In this document: in pieces, positions 20,480 through 31,652 of the stretch
Numbering within the stretch: position 1 is the first letter of the stretch
Layout of the letters: every line of letters starts with the position of its first letter
The notes under the pieces: model-generated
Database searches by the model: none
What the model was told of the DNA's origin: nothing
Seen by the model: only the letters and a program-made list of their open reading frames with translations
Translations under genes and position numbers: made by a program
Assembly: GCA_963457665.1 (NCBI GenBank)
Contig: OY735207.1
Coordinates: forward strand, 50,114,054 to 50,178,053
Length of the DNA: 64,000 nucleotides
Source: Thysanoteuthis rhombus
Taxonomy: Eukaryota > Mollusca > Cephalopoda > Oegopsida > Thysanoteuthidae
Direction: 5' to 3'

Positions 20480-20920
20480 GAAATGATAACGCCAAAATTT
20501 TAAGTCCTGCAAAAGAAATCTCATCAAAGAATAGATATGGTCAGAATGAATTCTATCTATGAGATCACTGGCATTTTCCACTGGAAAACATCTGGAATAG
20601 AGTAAAAATATCATCTAAAAACATCTAGATCATCAAGAATTTAGATGTTATCGATAAACTCATCAGAATAAGGTCTAGAAAAAAAAAAAGCTAGAAGGAG
20701 TTTAGTGAAGTATCAATGCTAATTTTCAAGTTTGCAGACAGTTTGGAACATACAAACACATACATTTATGAGAAAGGAAGCCCCCCTAAAAGATCAAAAA
20801 ATCTTTTTGTTCCAAAAATTAAAAAACACGCATTTATATAGGGTAGTGCAGAACTGATGCCAATTTTCAAGTCTGTAGACAAAACAGTATGGCCAAGATC
20901 ACTGGAACAAACAAACAAAC
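20480..20920 (+). repeat. Family-H repeat, copy 2
   Basis: GATATGGTCAGAATGAATTC, AGAATTTAGATGTTATCG and, twice, a GATGCCAATTTTCAAGTCTG-type block followed by TATGGCC. Longer than copy 1 because its 3' part is duplicated (20714-20760 and 20857-20910). Confidence 0.65.
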
Positions 20921-21189
20921 AAACACACACACATATAAAATATAAAAAAAAGGATAAAACCTCTGCCCTCTTTAATGGCTACAGATGTTCAAAATATATA
21001 TTAGTTCCCTTTTCTTTATCATGACATATAGATATATTTCACAGGTAATAAATTACTTTGACTAAATTGTACACTTCAGTTGTAGAAATATATACATCGG
21101 GAGGCTAATTATGATATCTTAATTGTCAATACTAGTGGAATTGTTACGGTGCTGCCTGGTTATTATCATTGTGCTGTGATAAAAAGCAA

Positions 21190-21350
21190 CAACAGGTCTG
21201 GTTAGCCAGTCAAAAGAAACTGTCACATAATGAACATCTTTTGTCAGCATGCTGTGTTGAGGGTGATGAATTACAAAAAATTGAAAAAGGGGGATGATCA
21301 ATGAATATGTTACTTCTCTTGCCTTTTATTATGTAGTGATGACTAAAAAA
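21190..21350 (+). repeat. Family-B repeat
   Basis: ACAGGTCTGGTTAGCCAGTC, CAGCATGCTGTGTTGAGGGT, AATTGAAAAAGGGGGATGAT, TGCCTTTTATTATG. Confidence 0.7.
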
Positions 21351-23129
21351 CCCTACAACATTTAGTGATATTTTTTTGGTATTATATTAGTAGAAATGCA
21401 GTAAGTGGACTACTATCAGTAAATCTTTTGGGGTGAGGGGCTGGGAAAAATGATTAAAAATTGCCCCCTCTCCCTTCCCTCTGCTACATGCCTGCCTGTG
21501 GATTATCTTGTGGCTAGAATAGTCAAGAGCTTCCCACTAGTAGCAGAGGTCAGTGTTCAAGCCTGAGTAAAAGCCAGGTTTTTTTAATTTTCCAAACAGG
21601 CAGACCTTCCCTACTTGAAAGTTTAGTGAAATACAATTTTCTTGTCCCTTGTTTGGACTTTGCATCATACTAAACAAAGATCAGTAAATATTGAGAATAA
21701 CATAACTTAACACTAATTCAACAGACTGGACTTGTGCCATACTAGATTAAGGTCAGTAAATATTGAGAACAGCAAAACACATATTTCACAGATTGAATGC
21801 GTACAAATGTGCTAATAAATATTGTTAGGCAAATGATGCAGAATTTTTTTCTAATTCTCATAAAGTCACTGATCTACAATAATAACAATGTATTCACTCA
21901 TGTCTGTTTGTTCTCACAATATCTCCAAAAGTTCACAATGAATTCCAATGACATTTTGAATGAGAGATATTTTTTCATATATTAAGGCAATAGTCCAAAA
22001 TATGGAAAATTGAAACAGTTACCTACCCTTCATCATAGTTATATATGAACTGATTTTCATTCAGTTTTTAGTTAGTGTATTATGTTGGCAGAGGTATGCA
22101 CTTTCTGAGTGCTTGTTAGTTTAGTTTTCTATTAACAACTGTTAGTTTGCCCTCAAGATAGTATAATGATAGGTGGATTTTTAGCAAACGCGACTCTTCT
22201 CATGTAGTAGATTGTAGACTGTTTCTCTTTCCCCCATCCTGACAACATACATATTATGTCAAAATACCAAAGGAAGACATGAATTAAATCAGATCTACCT
22301 ATATAAGCAAATACTGATAATAGCACATATAAAGACAGGTTTGTTCATGCATAAGGACACAAAAGTTTAAGGACAAGTGATTTGAATACAGAAGCAGTTC
22401 GATTAACATTGTATGAGTCAACGTTGTTTCGTTGTAATGTCATTGAGAAAAAAAATATATGAATATATGGTTATATAAAATATTTTAGGTGCAATTGTGG
22501 ATTAAGTGATTTTTCTGACTAGACATAAATTAATTATGAAATTCCTGTGGTACAATGAATTAAATAATTATATAATTGTGTCCATGGTAAAATCAGTTTC
22601 ACTTAACGTTGTTTCAGTCAAAGTCGTCGTTTTCAGGAACCTAACCACGATGTTAGTTGGTGAGTTCCTGTGTTGGGAAAGAGAAAGAGAAATACATACA
22701 ACATTCCAAACAGCTATTAAGTCCGGGACTTGAAGCAAACATTTTTTCAGTATTACCAGGTAATCCAAGGTGTGGAAATTAAATAAATGCTGACACAGGT
22801 CGGCCACATATCACTGTTTCCCAATAACATTGTCAGGGTAAAATGACTCAATTTACACAGGTAGAGGAAACTTTTGTTAGTTTCGATAAGCAACAGCCTG
22901 CATATCACGCATTGATAACTTAGCTCCACCGAGACAAATAGAATTTTTTTTTTCAAACAAGTAGAGTGAAAACAGTAAGAAGGATAGAGTGAGCAGTTCT
23001 AAGATTTTACAGTGGGTTCTCACACTGGATGCATAATGACAACAACATGCCTTGCTCGATCACTAAAGTTGAGCAAAGTTGTAATTGGGATGGCTGTATA
23101 GGTAGTCACTGTTTAGGAGGGAGTAAACT

Positions 23130-23290
23130 GATAAGAATTGAGGAAGAGAGAAAGAGAGGAAACTAACAAGGAATGAGGAAGAGAGAGAGGAAACTAACAA
23201 GAAATGAGGAAGAGAGAGATTGAGGAAACTAACAGGGAATAAAAAAAAGAGAGAGAAACTAACAAGAAATGAGGAAGAGAGAGAGAGAGA
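23130..23290 (+). repeat. GA-rich tandem, unit about 32 bases
   Basis: Four to five imperfect units of GAGGAAACTAACAAGAAATG plus AGGAAGAGA. The minus-strand ORF 23063-23350 is a repeat translation. Confidence 0.85.
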
Positions 23291-23631
23291 GATTTTATGC
23301 CGGTCTGATTTATGCTGATTGACAATAACACCAGCTTGAAATTCGATCAAATGTTTTCTTCTTTTCAGTGATCCAGATAGTATTCATTTAACCCACTATT
23401 ATTTATATGTTAAAGTAGCAAATTGATATTATATTTATTAGTAAGAGAACTTATAAAAACATGCTTATATAATAGATTTATTTTGCATCACCTCCTCCAG
23501 GAATGTATCCTCTGTATAAAAATCAGTGTAGCCTATACATTGAATAAAGACTATGAATATCAAAACCAACGTGATGTCATTAAAGTGTTATTGAGGTAGG
23601 GTTGAACTCTTCATAAATTACCCCTTAAATC

Positions 23632-24130
23632 AGTTGTTCTTGACAGCTCAAAATATTTGATGTCCCCCTTACTATGAAAAAAAAAGTAATTTAATTATAT
23701 ATCATGCAACAGAAAGAGCCACATATCATATATAACTGAATACTGATGAACATTTCTATTGTTAACTACTCAGCTTAAGTGAATAAATATCTGCATTGGA
23801 AAAATACTACATGAACTTAAGGGCACTTACTAAAATTTTCATGATTATTTTCTTGTATGAAATTTAGTAACATCAATCAAATTACCTCATCATTTTCATG
23901 ACTCATGAAGTTAATGAGTTTAGCATTAGTTACTATTGAAACTATAGTGAAATTAATAATTGATAGTGTTGTGTAATTAAGAATTAATAGTATTGTATAA
24001 TTAGCTATATATATCAGTCAAGCCTCAACACATCTCACTTTTGAGCCACAAAACACTTTTCGTTCTTCACACCCCAATTCCAAATTGCACCTTAATATAT
24101 TCAATTTGCCTCCTTGTTTGTAAGACATTT
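23632..24130 (+). mobile_element. Family-J repeat, possibly hAT-derived
   Basis: Starts CAGTTGTTCTTGACAGCTCA and GATGTCCCCC, hAT-like, and runs through ATGAAATTTAGTAACATCAA, TTAGCATTAGTTACT and AATTATCAGTCAAGCC-like blocks that recur in order at 38215-38585. No matching right terminus seen. Confidence 0.5.
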
Positions 24131-24449
24131 GTTGGTAATTTTTCACCTAATATGATATAAATTTTCAAATTTTAGACACAATAATGATCAGTGAAGTGTG
24201 GGGGGGTCATGGACAAGTATCTGAAATAATGGAAACAATTTTTTCTCAAAATTGCAGAAAACATCCACCGGTCAAAAGTTTATGAATTCATAAATTATAA
24301 AAACCATATTCAAAACAAAATACTGCGCAATATATCTCTAAGATTCACCCTTGTAATAAATTATAGGAAAATCTGACTAAAATTACCATATATTTCGGCG
24401 GATAAGATAAAAATCCCAAAATGGGATTGCACTGTAGATCACCAAGATT

Positions 24450-24966
24450 CACAAGATCTTCAATCGTGGACGTTGCTGTGCCATTATCCCCTGAACCCCT
24501 TTAAATCGACATGCCATCTTATTTTCTGCTGGCCACAATTTTGCATAAGATTTCTCGGGTTTCAACATTTTGAGTTGTGATGTCCAGGGGTTGTCTGACA
24601 TTCTTAAAACATGGTCTGCTCATTGCAATTCAAATTTTTAATGAATTCTATATCTCTGACTCCTATTTTCTTCGAATATATTGTGCTGTCTTATGATCTT
24701 TCCATGTGATGTTAAACATGATCCTCTGATGTGCTAGTTGCATGATTCTTAGTTTGAGAGCCAATTTTTTTGTAAGGTTCCATGTTTCAGCTCCATAAGT
24801 GACTACCACGAGATGCATTGGTTGTAGAGTAGACTAGTAGGAGCTTTTTGTTCTTGAATGTTAAACTTACTCTATTGGAAGCTAACCCATCTAGGATAAT
24901 GCTTTGTTTGATTTCTTCTCCTTTTGAGAATTTTGTGGAGATTTTTTGTCCCAGGTAGATGTAGTG

Positions 24967-25030
<64 letters not shown>
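24450..25030 (-). pseudogene. RTE-type retrotransposon fragment, C-terminal region, minus
   Basis: Minus-strand reading gives YLGQKISTKFSKGEEIKQSI then SLTFKNKKLL, further on AETWNLTKK-like and RIMFNITWKDHKTAQYIRRK-like blocks, in several frames. These equal the region after the reverse transcriptase in the element at 27075-29285. The fragment ends where the (AT)n tract 24969-25045 begins. Decayed, with several frameshifts. Confidence 0.75.

Positions 25031-25045
<15 letters not shown>
24969..25045. repeat. (AT)n microsatellite, about 77 bases
   Basis: Longest AT dinucleotide run in the window. ORFs of alternating Tyr and Ile over it on both strands are artefacts. Confidence 0.97.
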
Positions 25046-25046
<1 letters not shown>

Positions 25047-25706
25047 TCACTTTTGTAGTAAATTACAGGACAATCTGACTAAAAGTACACCCTATGACCC
25101 AGAAAATATATTAACAATCATAAACAAAATATATAAACAAATTAAGTGACCTTTAACATAATAGATTACAATCTATCATTTCACATTATCCTGAAAGGAG
25201 TAAATCAAAATACATATAAAATGATTAATTAATATAAAACAAATGAGTGAGATAAAGATGTGTAGATAACAAGCATTATCTATGGTAGTAGATAATATAT
25301 ATATATATAAAAAAAAAAGAAAGAACCCTCCCCCAAATGCCGAAATCTAAATATCTAAAAGCTAAACTGACCCTATACTCCCCCCCCCACTACCTCGACC
25401 TAACTTTGACTTGCCATAAAAAACAAACGAATGTAGGGTTGGATATATCAAGGCTGTATCTATTGTCAGTAGTAAATTCTTGCTGGGAGACGGGCACGAA
25501 TTATTTAGCAAGGTACGATGGAAAAATTGAAACTTTTTCAACTGCTAAAATGAAGTTCCCAGACTAAAGATGCTGTTGCAACCTTTTTTATTAATTTAAC
25601 CTCTGTGGACTTTATGTAAGTTAAAAACTTATTATATAAGGGAGAGGTATCCTCCAAGCTGTCCCCACCGGAATTTGCATCCAACTCACTTCGAAAATTG
25701 ATCCGA

Positions 25707-25708
<2 letters not shown>

Positions 25709-25740
<32 letters not shown>
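25709..25740. repeat. poly(T) tract, 32 bases
   Basis: Next to the GC-rich block 25741-25920; may be the A-tail of a minus-strand retrocopy. Confidence 0.9.
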
Positions 25741-25924
25741 CAATCGAACCGTGGTGCTCCGAACATCCACTTTCGTTTCACAAGAACAGTTTGGATGTGT
25801 ATCAAGAGCCGGTGGAGCTCTTTTGCCACTGACCCGCAGTGGACAATCCACCAGACCCCCTGCCAACACGTCCTGGGCCAGCGTGGCAGGGCATGGCCCA
25901 TTACTCCCCATGATTTGCACACCA

Positions 25925-25928
<4 letters not shown>
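25741..25928. repeat. GC-rich block related to family D
   Basis: CAGCGTGGCAGGGCATGGCC resembles CCCTGCCATGCTGGCCCATG at 45645. Short ORFs on both strands (60-172 residues) have no recognisable content and run through the poly(T) and AT tracts. Confidence 0.4.

Positions 25929-25956
<28 letters not shown>
25929..25956. repeat. (AT)n microsatellite
   Basis: About 28 bases, bordering the GC-rich block. Confidence 0.95.
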
Positions 25957-25957
<1 letters not shown>

Positions 25958-26159
25958 CTATCAGCAGCAGCAACTATTAAAAGTCCACTGCCTGACAAGT
26001 GCCTTTCCCATCTCCTTTCATGATAGCCACAACTGTGCTGACCTCTGCCATGTCTTACTGATAAACCTTTGTATTTCATCCCTCCATCATGCGTCTGGTC
26101 TTTTCCTACTGCATTTACTGTCCCATGGGCACCAATCACTTGATCTTCTGCTCTATCTG

Positions 26160-26840
26160 TTGTCCTCTCTCCTCGCTAAGTGTTCAGCTCATCTCCATTT
26201 TCATTGCTTAATTATTTGCATGATATCCTTCATTGTCCTCCCTCTGATCCATGTCAATCTTTTTCTATCTCTTAGAGTAATCCCCAGCAATACTCTTTCC
26301 ATGGATCTCCATGTAAGTCACAGCCAGTATTATGCATTCATCATATGCTTAATGCTTCCAGCAGGTTGGCAATGTGCTCTTCAATATGTCTTTATTGATA
26401 TCAAATGCTTTCCCATCAGTCGATATACATTTTCTTTTTATTTCGCTTTCATAGATCAGATAACAAAGTTTGGGAAAGACTATGTAAATTTATTCACCAA
26501 CCTCTTATAGGGCCTCCCTCTCTATTCTCATCGGCTTTTGGGGGACTTTAGAGTTAAACATTAATGTTGTATTTTGTTCTGTTAATCTTTAATTGTGCTT
26601 TTTTACTTTTCCCATTTAAATCAGTCAACATGTTTTGTAACCCTTCCAATCCTCCCTACTTCATCAGTGAATCACAAATGGTTTGAATATTCTCCACCAA
26701 TGTTCATTCCTATTCACTCCGAGTCATTTTTCCGAAAGATGCTTTCAATAGTTTGAGTAATATTGTATCCCCTTATCTCACTCCTTTTCCTATCTTTATC
26801 TTCTCTGCATCTTCATGTAGTACAATCATTAATTTTTAGT
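26160..26840 (-). pseudogene. RTE-like retrotransposon, C-terminal half, minus (outer element)
   Basis: Minus strand reads VLHEDAEKIKIGKGVR (stop) GDTILLKLLK near 26700-26830 and LTDLNG near 26625, the reverse transcriptase segment leading to the catalytic loop in RTE/BovB-like elements, with stops. The partner N-terminal part is at 29286-29790. The plus-strand element 27075-29285 lies between them. Confidence 0.62.
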
Positions 26841-26931
26841 GAAGGGGTTCAAATTGCAATGTGCTAAATTGGTCCCTTACTTGGTGTTCAGTAGAATTTA
26901 CACTTGTTTTTTTTTTTAATTTAGACTTTTC

Positions 26932-27068
26932 TGAGTAATCATGGCCCAACAAAAGGCAAGAGAGGTCACTTATTGATCACCACTTTTTCCGATTTTTCAC
27001 CCCCAACACAGCATACTGCCAAAAGATGTTGGTCAAATGACAGTTTTTATGAGTGACTAACCAGACCT
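26932..27068 (-). repeat. Family-B repeat, minus
   Basis: GCCCAACAAAAGGCAAGAGA, CCAACACAGCATACTGCC, GAGTGACTAACCAGACC: complement of 21190-21350. Abuts the 5' end of the RTE copy. Confidence 0.7.
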
Positions 27069-27074
27069 TTCGTG

Positions 27075-29285
27075 AATACTTTTGGAGAATTTGGATTCAA
27101 AAGACAGAATGAAAGGGGTGAGGACCTTGTGAACTTCGCAACCGCAAATGACTTGAAAATCATGAATACATTCTTCAAAAAGAAACCCAATAAAAATGGA
27201 CTTGGAAGCGTGCCAACCATGAAACCAAAAACGAAATAGACTACATTTTAACGGACAAAAGCCACGCCGTCAAAGACATTCAAATTATAAACCAAGTGAA
27301 CATAAGAAGTGACCATAGAATGGTAAGGTGTAAGATGCAAGTAAACACCAATAAAAGACGCAGAAGATTGTTCCACACCAAACCACAACCACTAAACGTA
27401 CAAAATGAACTCAGACAACCCTTCAAGCTAGAATTGAAAGACAGATTTAAAATCCATACCGCTGAAAACGACACCAACATCAACGAACTCCACAGCAAAA
27501 TAACAACCTCTCTTATCAAAGCTGTCAATGTTTCAACTGAGAAACACATAGACCATCAGCAAAATCTCAGATGAAACAGGAAGCTCATTGAAAAGCGTAG
27601 AAACCTCAAATCACCAACAACAACAAAGGAAAAAATAGAGGAGGTCAAACTAAACAGAACAATCTAAAAGAAACTAAGAGAAGACAAAAGAAGGTACATG
27701 ACAGCAATCATTGAAACCACTCTAGAATAAAAGGCGAGGCTTCAGAGCAATAAACAAAGCTCTCAGTACAGGACAGAAACAAATAACTAGCATACTTGAA
27801 GAAAACGGATACATAACAACAGACAGGGACAGAATTGTTGAACGCGCCCAAGAACTCTATTCTTCAAGTCATGGGCAAACTAAGCAACGACCAGGATATG
27901 CAAGACGCTGACAATCAATTCAAGGACTTCCCAGAAGTTACACCATGGGAGGTGAAACAAGCTATCAAACAAACAAAAAAAGGAAAGGCATCTGGACCAG
28001 ATAACATCACCATCAATCTACTCAAAAAAGCTGGTAAGATCGTCAACAAAAAGCTAGCTAATCTGTTCAACTTGTGTCTAAGACAGAATAGAGTCCCAAG
28101 AGACTGGAAGATGCCCATCATAATGCTTCTACATAAAAAAGGAAACCCCAAAGACCTCAAAAACTACAGGCCTATAAGCCTACTCAACAGCATTTATAAA
28201 CTGTTCACAAAAATCATCACCAACCAGATCACTAAAACACTAGATGAAAACCAACCACAGAAACAGGCTGGATTTAGAAGAAGCTACTCGACCATGGACC
28301 ATCTCCATTCAATAAACCAGCTGAAAGAGAAAGCAGCAACTCCTTTATCAGGCTACATAAAGACTCTGAACTCTTTCAACTCCAAAAAGGAGTAAGACAA
28401 GGCAATACCAGCTCACCCAAACTCTTCACAGCCTGCCTTGAGATGATCTTCCGTAACCTGGACTGGGAAAATAGAGGAATCAAAATAGACGGTGAATATT
28501 TGAGCAACCTCAGATTTGCAAACGACATCGTTCTTTTGGCAGATAACATATAAGACCTTCAACTAATGCTAGATGAACTAAATGAAGAAAGCAAAGAGTT
28601 GGCCTACACATGAAGATCATTAAAACAAAAGTCATGTGCAACAATCTCATCAAGAATAAATACATAACTGTCAAAATCGAAGATGCAAAACTGGGGAAAG
28701 AAAACCACTACATTTACTTACGGCAGCGAATCTCTATGAAATCCACAAAAGAAGAAGAAATCAAGCAGAGAATCACCCTAGGATGGCAAGCTTTCGGCAA
28801 AGCAAGCTCAACCTTCAAAAACAAGATGATCCCAATAATCCTAAAAAGAAGAGTATACAACCAATGTATCCTCCCGATAGTCACTTATGGAGCTGAAACA
28901 TGGAACCTAACCAAGAGACAGACCAGCCAACTGAGAAGCATGCAACGTGTGTATGAGAGAATCATGCTCAACCTCACATGGAGAGATCACAAGACAGCAT
29001 AATATATCAGAAAGAAAACGGGGGTCAGAGACATCATAGAATCTATTAGAAAACTCAAATGGCAATGGGCTGGTCATGTTGCGAAAAATGAAAGACAACC
29101 GATGAATATCACTACTCACAACATACATCCCCAGAGACCACATGCGCAACCAAGGCCAACAAAAAACAAGATTAAGAGATGAACTAAACAAATTCAGAAA
29201 ATAATGGCTCCACGACGCCCATGATAGAGAAATGTGGCAGATCCTGAGGAAGGTCTATGTCCAACGACGGACGTTAAACTACTGA
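27075..29285 (+). pseudogene. RTE-type non-LTR retrotransposon, 5'-truncated and decayed
   Basis: Seen: an endonuclease C-terminus (NERGEDLVNFATANDLKIM near 27115, SDHRMVRCK near 27311), then reverse transcriptase blocks GKASGPDNITINLLKKAG (27990), NYRPISLLNSIYKLF (28158), QAGFRRSYSTMDHLHSINQL (28264), QKGVRQGNTSSPKLFTACLE (28387), FANDIVLL (28514) and a C-terminal TYGAETWNLTKRQ (28880). Known: this order is that of RTE/BovB-like elements, where endonuclease and reverse transcriptase make new DNA at the target nick. Breaks: stops and frameshifts near 27574, 27661, 28395, 28552 and 29002; about 60 residues with the first catalytic Asp missing between 28335 and 28380; the FADD motif reads FAND. 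The 3' end, GACGTTAAACTACTGATGAT, has the short TGATGA tail usual for RTE. Not functional. Confidence 0.92.
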
Positions 29286-29880
29286 TGATGAATAATGTTA
29301 AAAGGGTGGTAGTTGCCAAGGTCACAATTGTCTCTTTTCTTATGGAGTAGGATCACTATTCCGAGACAAAAGTTTCAAAGTACTTTTTTTTCTTATATGC
29401 ACTACCCGGATAACTGTGCTAGTCCTTTGTGAAAGACATCTCCTGCATTTTCTAGGTCTGAGGTTATGTCATCCTTGCCTGGAGCTCTTACAAATTTCAC
29501 ATTTCATAGTGCAAACACTACTTTGTTTTTTGTAATGTCTGGGATATCACTAGTATCTATCAGTTTATCAGTTAGCAATACTTCTATTTTTGAAGCATAC
29601 ACATTTTCATAGTATTCTTTAGTTATTCTTAACATCTTGTCCCTACATTTGATGATTTAATAAATTTGCCATTTCTGTCCTTTAGTGCTAGTGTTGTCTG
29701 CCTGTATGATCTATGGCTTGGGCATGCTTTAAACTCTCACCCTTCCTTATAGACTACTATTCTCTTTATGATTTATTTCTGTTTTTCTTCTCTCATTCTT
29801 TTGTTCATTAAGTTCTGCTCTTTTGGTTTCCATGGCCGTCCATGTCATTGGATGTATCTTGTATCAATCGATTCTTCCTA
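29286..29880 (-). pseudogene. RTE-like retrotransposon, N-terminal RT part, minus (outer element)
   Basis: Minus strand reads APGKDDITSDLENAGDV (29440-29490) and later LLHKKRDNCDLGNYHPFN (29294-29350): the start of the reverse transcriptase and its NYRPI motif, here changed. Stops are present. It matches the order expected if it continues into 26160-26840, split by the insertion of the plus-strand element. Confidence 0.65.
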
Positions 29881-30727
29881 GTTATTTTATCCTTGTAATA
29901 ACATTATAAATAAATCAGTACATCACAAGCATGGCAAACTCCACTCCTACTTCTATTCTAACTGAAGATGATAACTGTAACTTTCATATTGGATATATAA
30001 TAAAAAATGATAAAAATACATTTTTTGAATAACCATTTCTATTTATCAGAATGAAATAAGCCCTAGCGTATCTGTATGATGAACTTTTTTCATTATCTAA
30101 GACTTGTCAATTTAGCTCAGTAAATAAGACAGCTTTCGGGCAATCAGTCGGTCATGAATTCAAATAACATTAGGGGGATGTTGGTTATACAAATCGATTT
30201 ACAAACCTCATTTTAGTGGGGATTGTTTTTCTTGTAGGAAAGAAAACAAAATCAACCCCAGATTCAGTACTGGAGTTTTATAATTCCACATTCCAGTAAT
30301 TCTGATAAAAATTATCGAAAGTCAGTCTTGAAGCTTGGATAAAGCCAGGATTTCATAAGTTCACTTTTTAAAACAGGCAGTTCCTTCCCAATTTGCAAAC
30401 CTTCCTACTTACATTTCCCCACCAAGTGACCATTTGCAATACAAATCTAAGCTTAATAATCATAAGTAATGTAAATGTATTCCAAGGAGGACAAAATTAG
30501 GTGAGTGATGATGACTGTTTTTTTATTTTTATTTTGACTTGAGCAATCTGCTATTATTATGTTCTATATCATTTTTAGTGCGATAAATCATGATCTAACA
30601 TTTGGTGGCCGAGTTTTTTTTTTCAAGATTGAATTTTAAAATGTTAATATAAGGAGGCTGTGGCATCTGATAGCATATTCCAGACAGGAGTAGATCTGCT
30701 TGAGAAGAAGTGTTTTCAAGTACTTAC

Positions 30728-30853
30728 CACTGGCTTTCATTGGATGCATGCGTATGTGGTTGATCGACATGAACTGCAAGACCCGCTCGACATTCTGTTT
30801 CTTCTCAGCATGAGTGGCAGGTACCATGTAGACATTTTCCAATTTGGTACCAG
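30728..30853 (-). CDS. DIXDC1: Dixin exon: middle of CH domain
   Basis: Seen: acceptor TATGTTCCAG before CTGGTACCAAATTGG, and donor GTAAGTA after CCAGTG. 126 bases; the first two complete a Ser codon, then 41 codons read GTKLENVYMVPAT, KKQNVERVLQFMSIN, HIRMHPMKAS, with one base left over. Known: Dixin orthologues have the same order here (KL, NNVEKVLQF, KIRMH), forming CH helices around the second actin-binding surface. Phase matches both neighbouring exons. The upstream intron (30854-33669) and downstream intron (19807-30727) are large and repeat-filled. Confidence 0.94.
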
Positions 30854-31055
30854 CTGGAACATACCAAAATAAAATTCATGAAAGAGAATAAGTAAAAAAA
30901 AAACAAAAAAAAAAAACAAAAAAAAAAAAAAAAACAAATTTCAACATTTTCCATCCAAAACAAATCATTCAAAAAAGTTGAATTTTTTTCTTTCATCTTT
31001 TTATTGAAATGTTCAGGTCATTTTTTTTTACATTCATCATATGATCTTCAAATAA

Positions 31056-31460
31056 ATAGGTCTGGTTAGTCACACAATGGAAACTGTCATGTGATCAAAG
31101 TCTCTTGGCAGTATGCTGTGTTAGAGGTGATCAATTAAAGATTCCAAAAATAGGATGATCAATGGATAAATTACCTTTTGTTGGGCAGTGATCACAAAAA
31201 ATGTCTGAATTTTCAAAAACAAATACTAACTAGAGACCAATTTAGCATGAGCTTACATTGAAAATTGCTGTCCCCCAAGACACACTTGGGGGGAATCTAA
31301 AAAAACAAACCCTACTTTTTAGACATAGTAAAGAGTAAATAGTTGAATTTTCAGCCCTCCAGCTACAGGTCTGTAAGCATGATACATACATAGCTAGCCA
31401 GACCAACATGAAAACTGAAGAAACCTATGTTGATACTTTTGCTGATAGTTTTTGATGAAG
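31056..31460 (+). repeat. Family-B composite repeat, copy 2
   Basis: GGTCTGGTTAGTCACACAAT, GGCAGTATGCTGTGTTAGAG, TACCTTTTGTTGGGCAG, then CAGCCCTCCAGCTAC and TACATAGCTAGCCAGACC: the same block order as 12020-12425. Confidence 0.7.
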
Positions 31461-31559
31461 TTTTCTAATATCACGGATCAGAAATGAATAAAACATGTCA
31501 GACCATAGATGCGCTAGATTTTTTCTTGTGTGAGGTCATTGAAACTTAACAGGTCTGAT

Positions 31560-31652
31560 ACTTACTTACATTAATTTGTACAACAATACCTCAACGATAC
31601 TACATCGAAACCCACACTACCAAAACCCAAACTATTCAAGGTATTCCTGTAT
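31560..31652. mobile_element. Family-K MITE, right end only
   Basis: Shares CTTACATTAATTTGTACA with 51905-51930 and ends ACTATTCAAGGTATTCCTGT, the family-K terminus. The left terminus was not found. Confidence 0.45.

Larger units (their letters stand above)
19807..30727 (-). other. Largest Dixin intron in view, 10.9 kb
   Basis: Holds a possible hAT left end at 19997 (CAGTGGTTCCCAAGATAAAC), family-H 20480-20920, family-B 21190-21350, GA tandem 23130-23290, family-J 23632-24130, the retrotransposon cluster 24450-29880 and microsatellites. 21360-23050 and 29890-30720 hold no feature I can classify; 22390-22650 contains an ACGTTGTTTC(G/A)GT sequence in two direct copies (22420 and 22607). Confidence 0.7.

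Noticed and set aside
22995-23110. A second 5S-like stretch (CGATCACTAAAGTTGAGCAA, GGGATGGCTGTATAGG)
   Set aside because: Only short blocks resemble 5S rRNA and C-box spacing is wrong; too weak compared with 52781-52875.
24787-25149. ORFs of alternating Tyr and Ile on both strands
   Set aside because: Translations of the (AT)n microsatellite.
25621-26139. 172-residue minus-strand ORF
   Set aside because: It crosses a poly(T) tract (a Lys run) and an AT microsatellite (Tyr/Ile run); no protein-like features.
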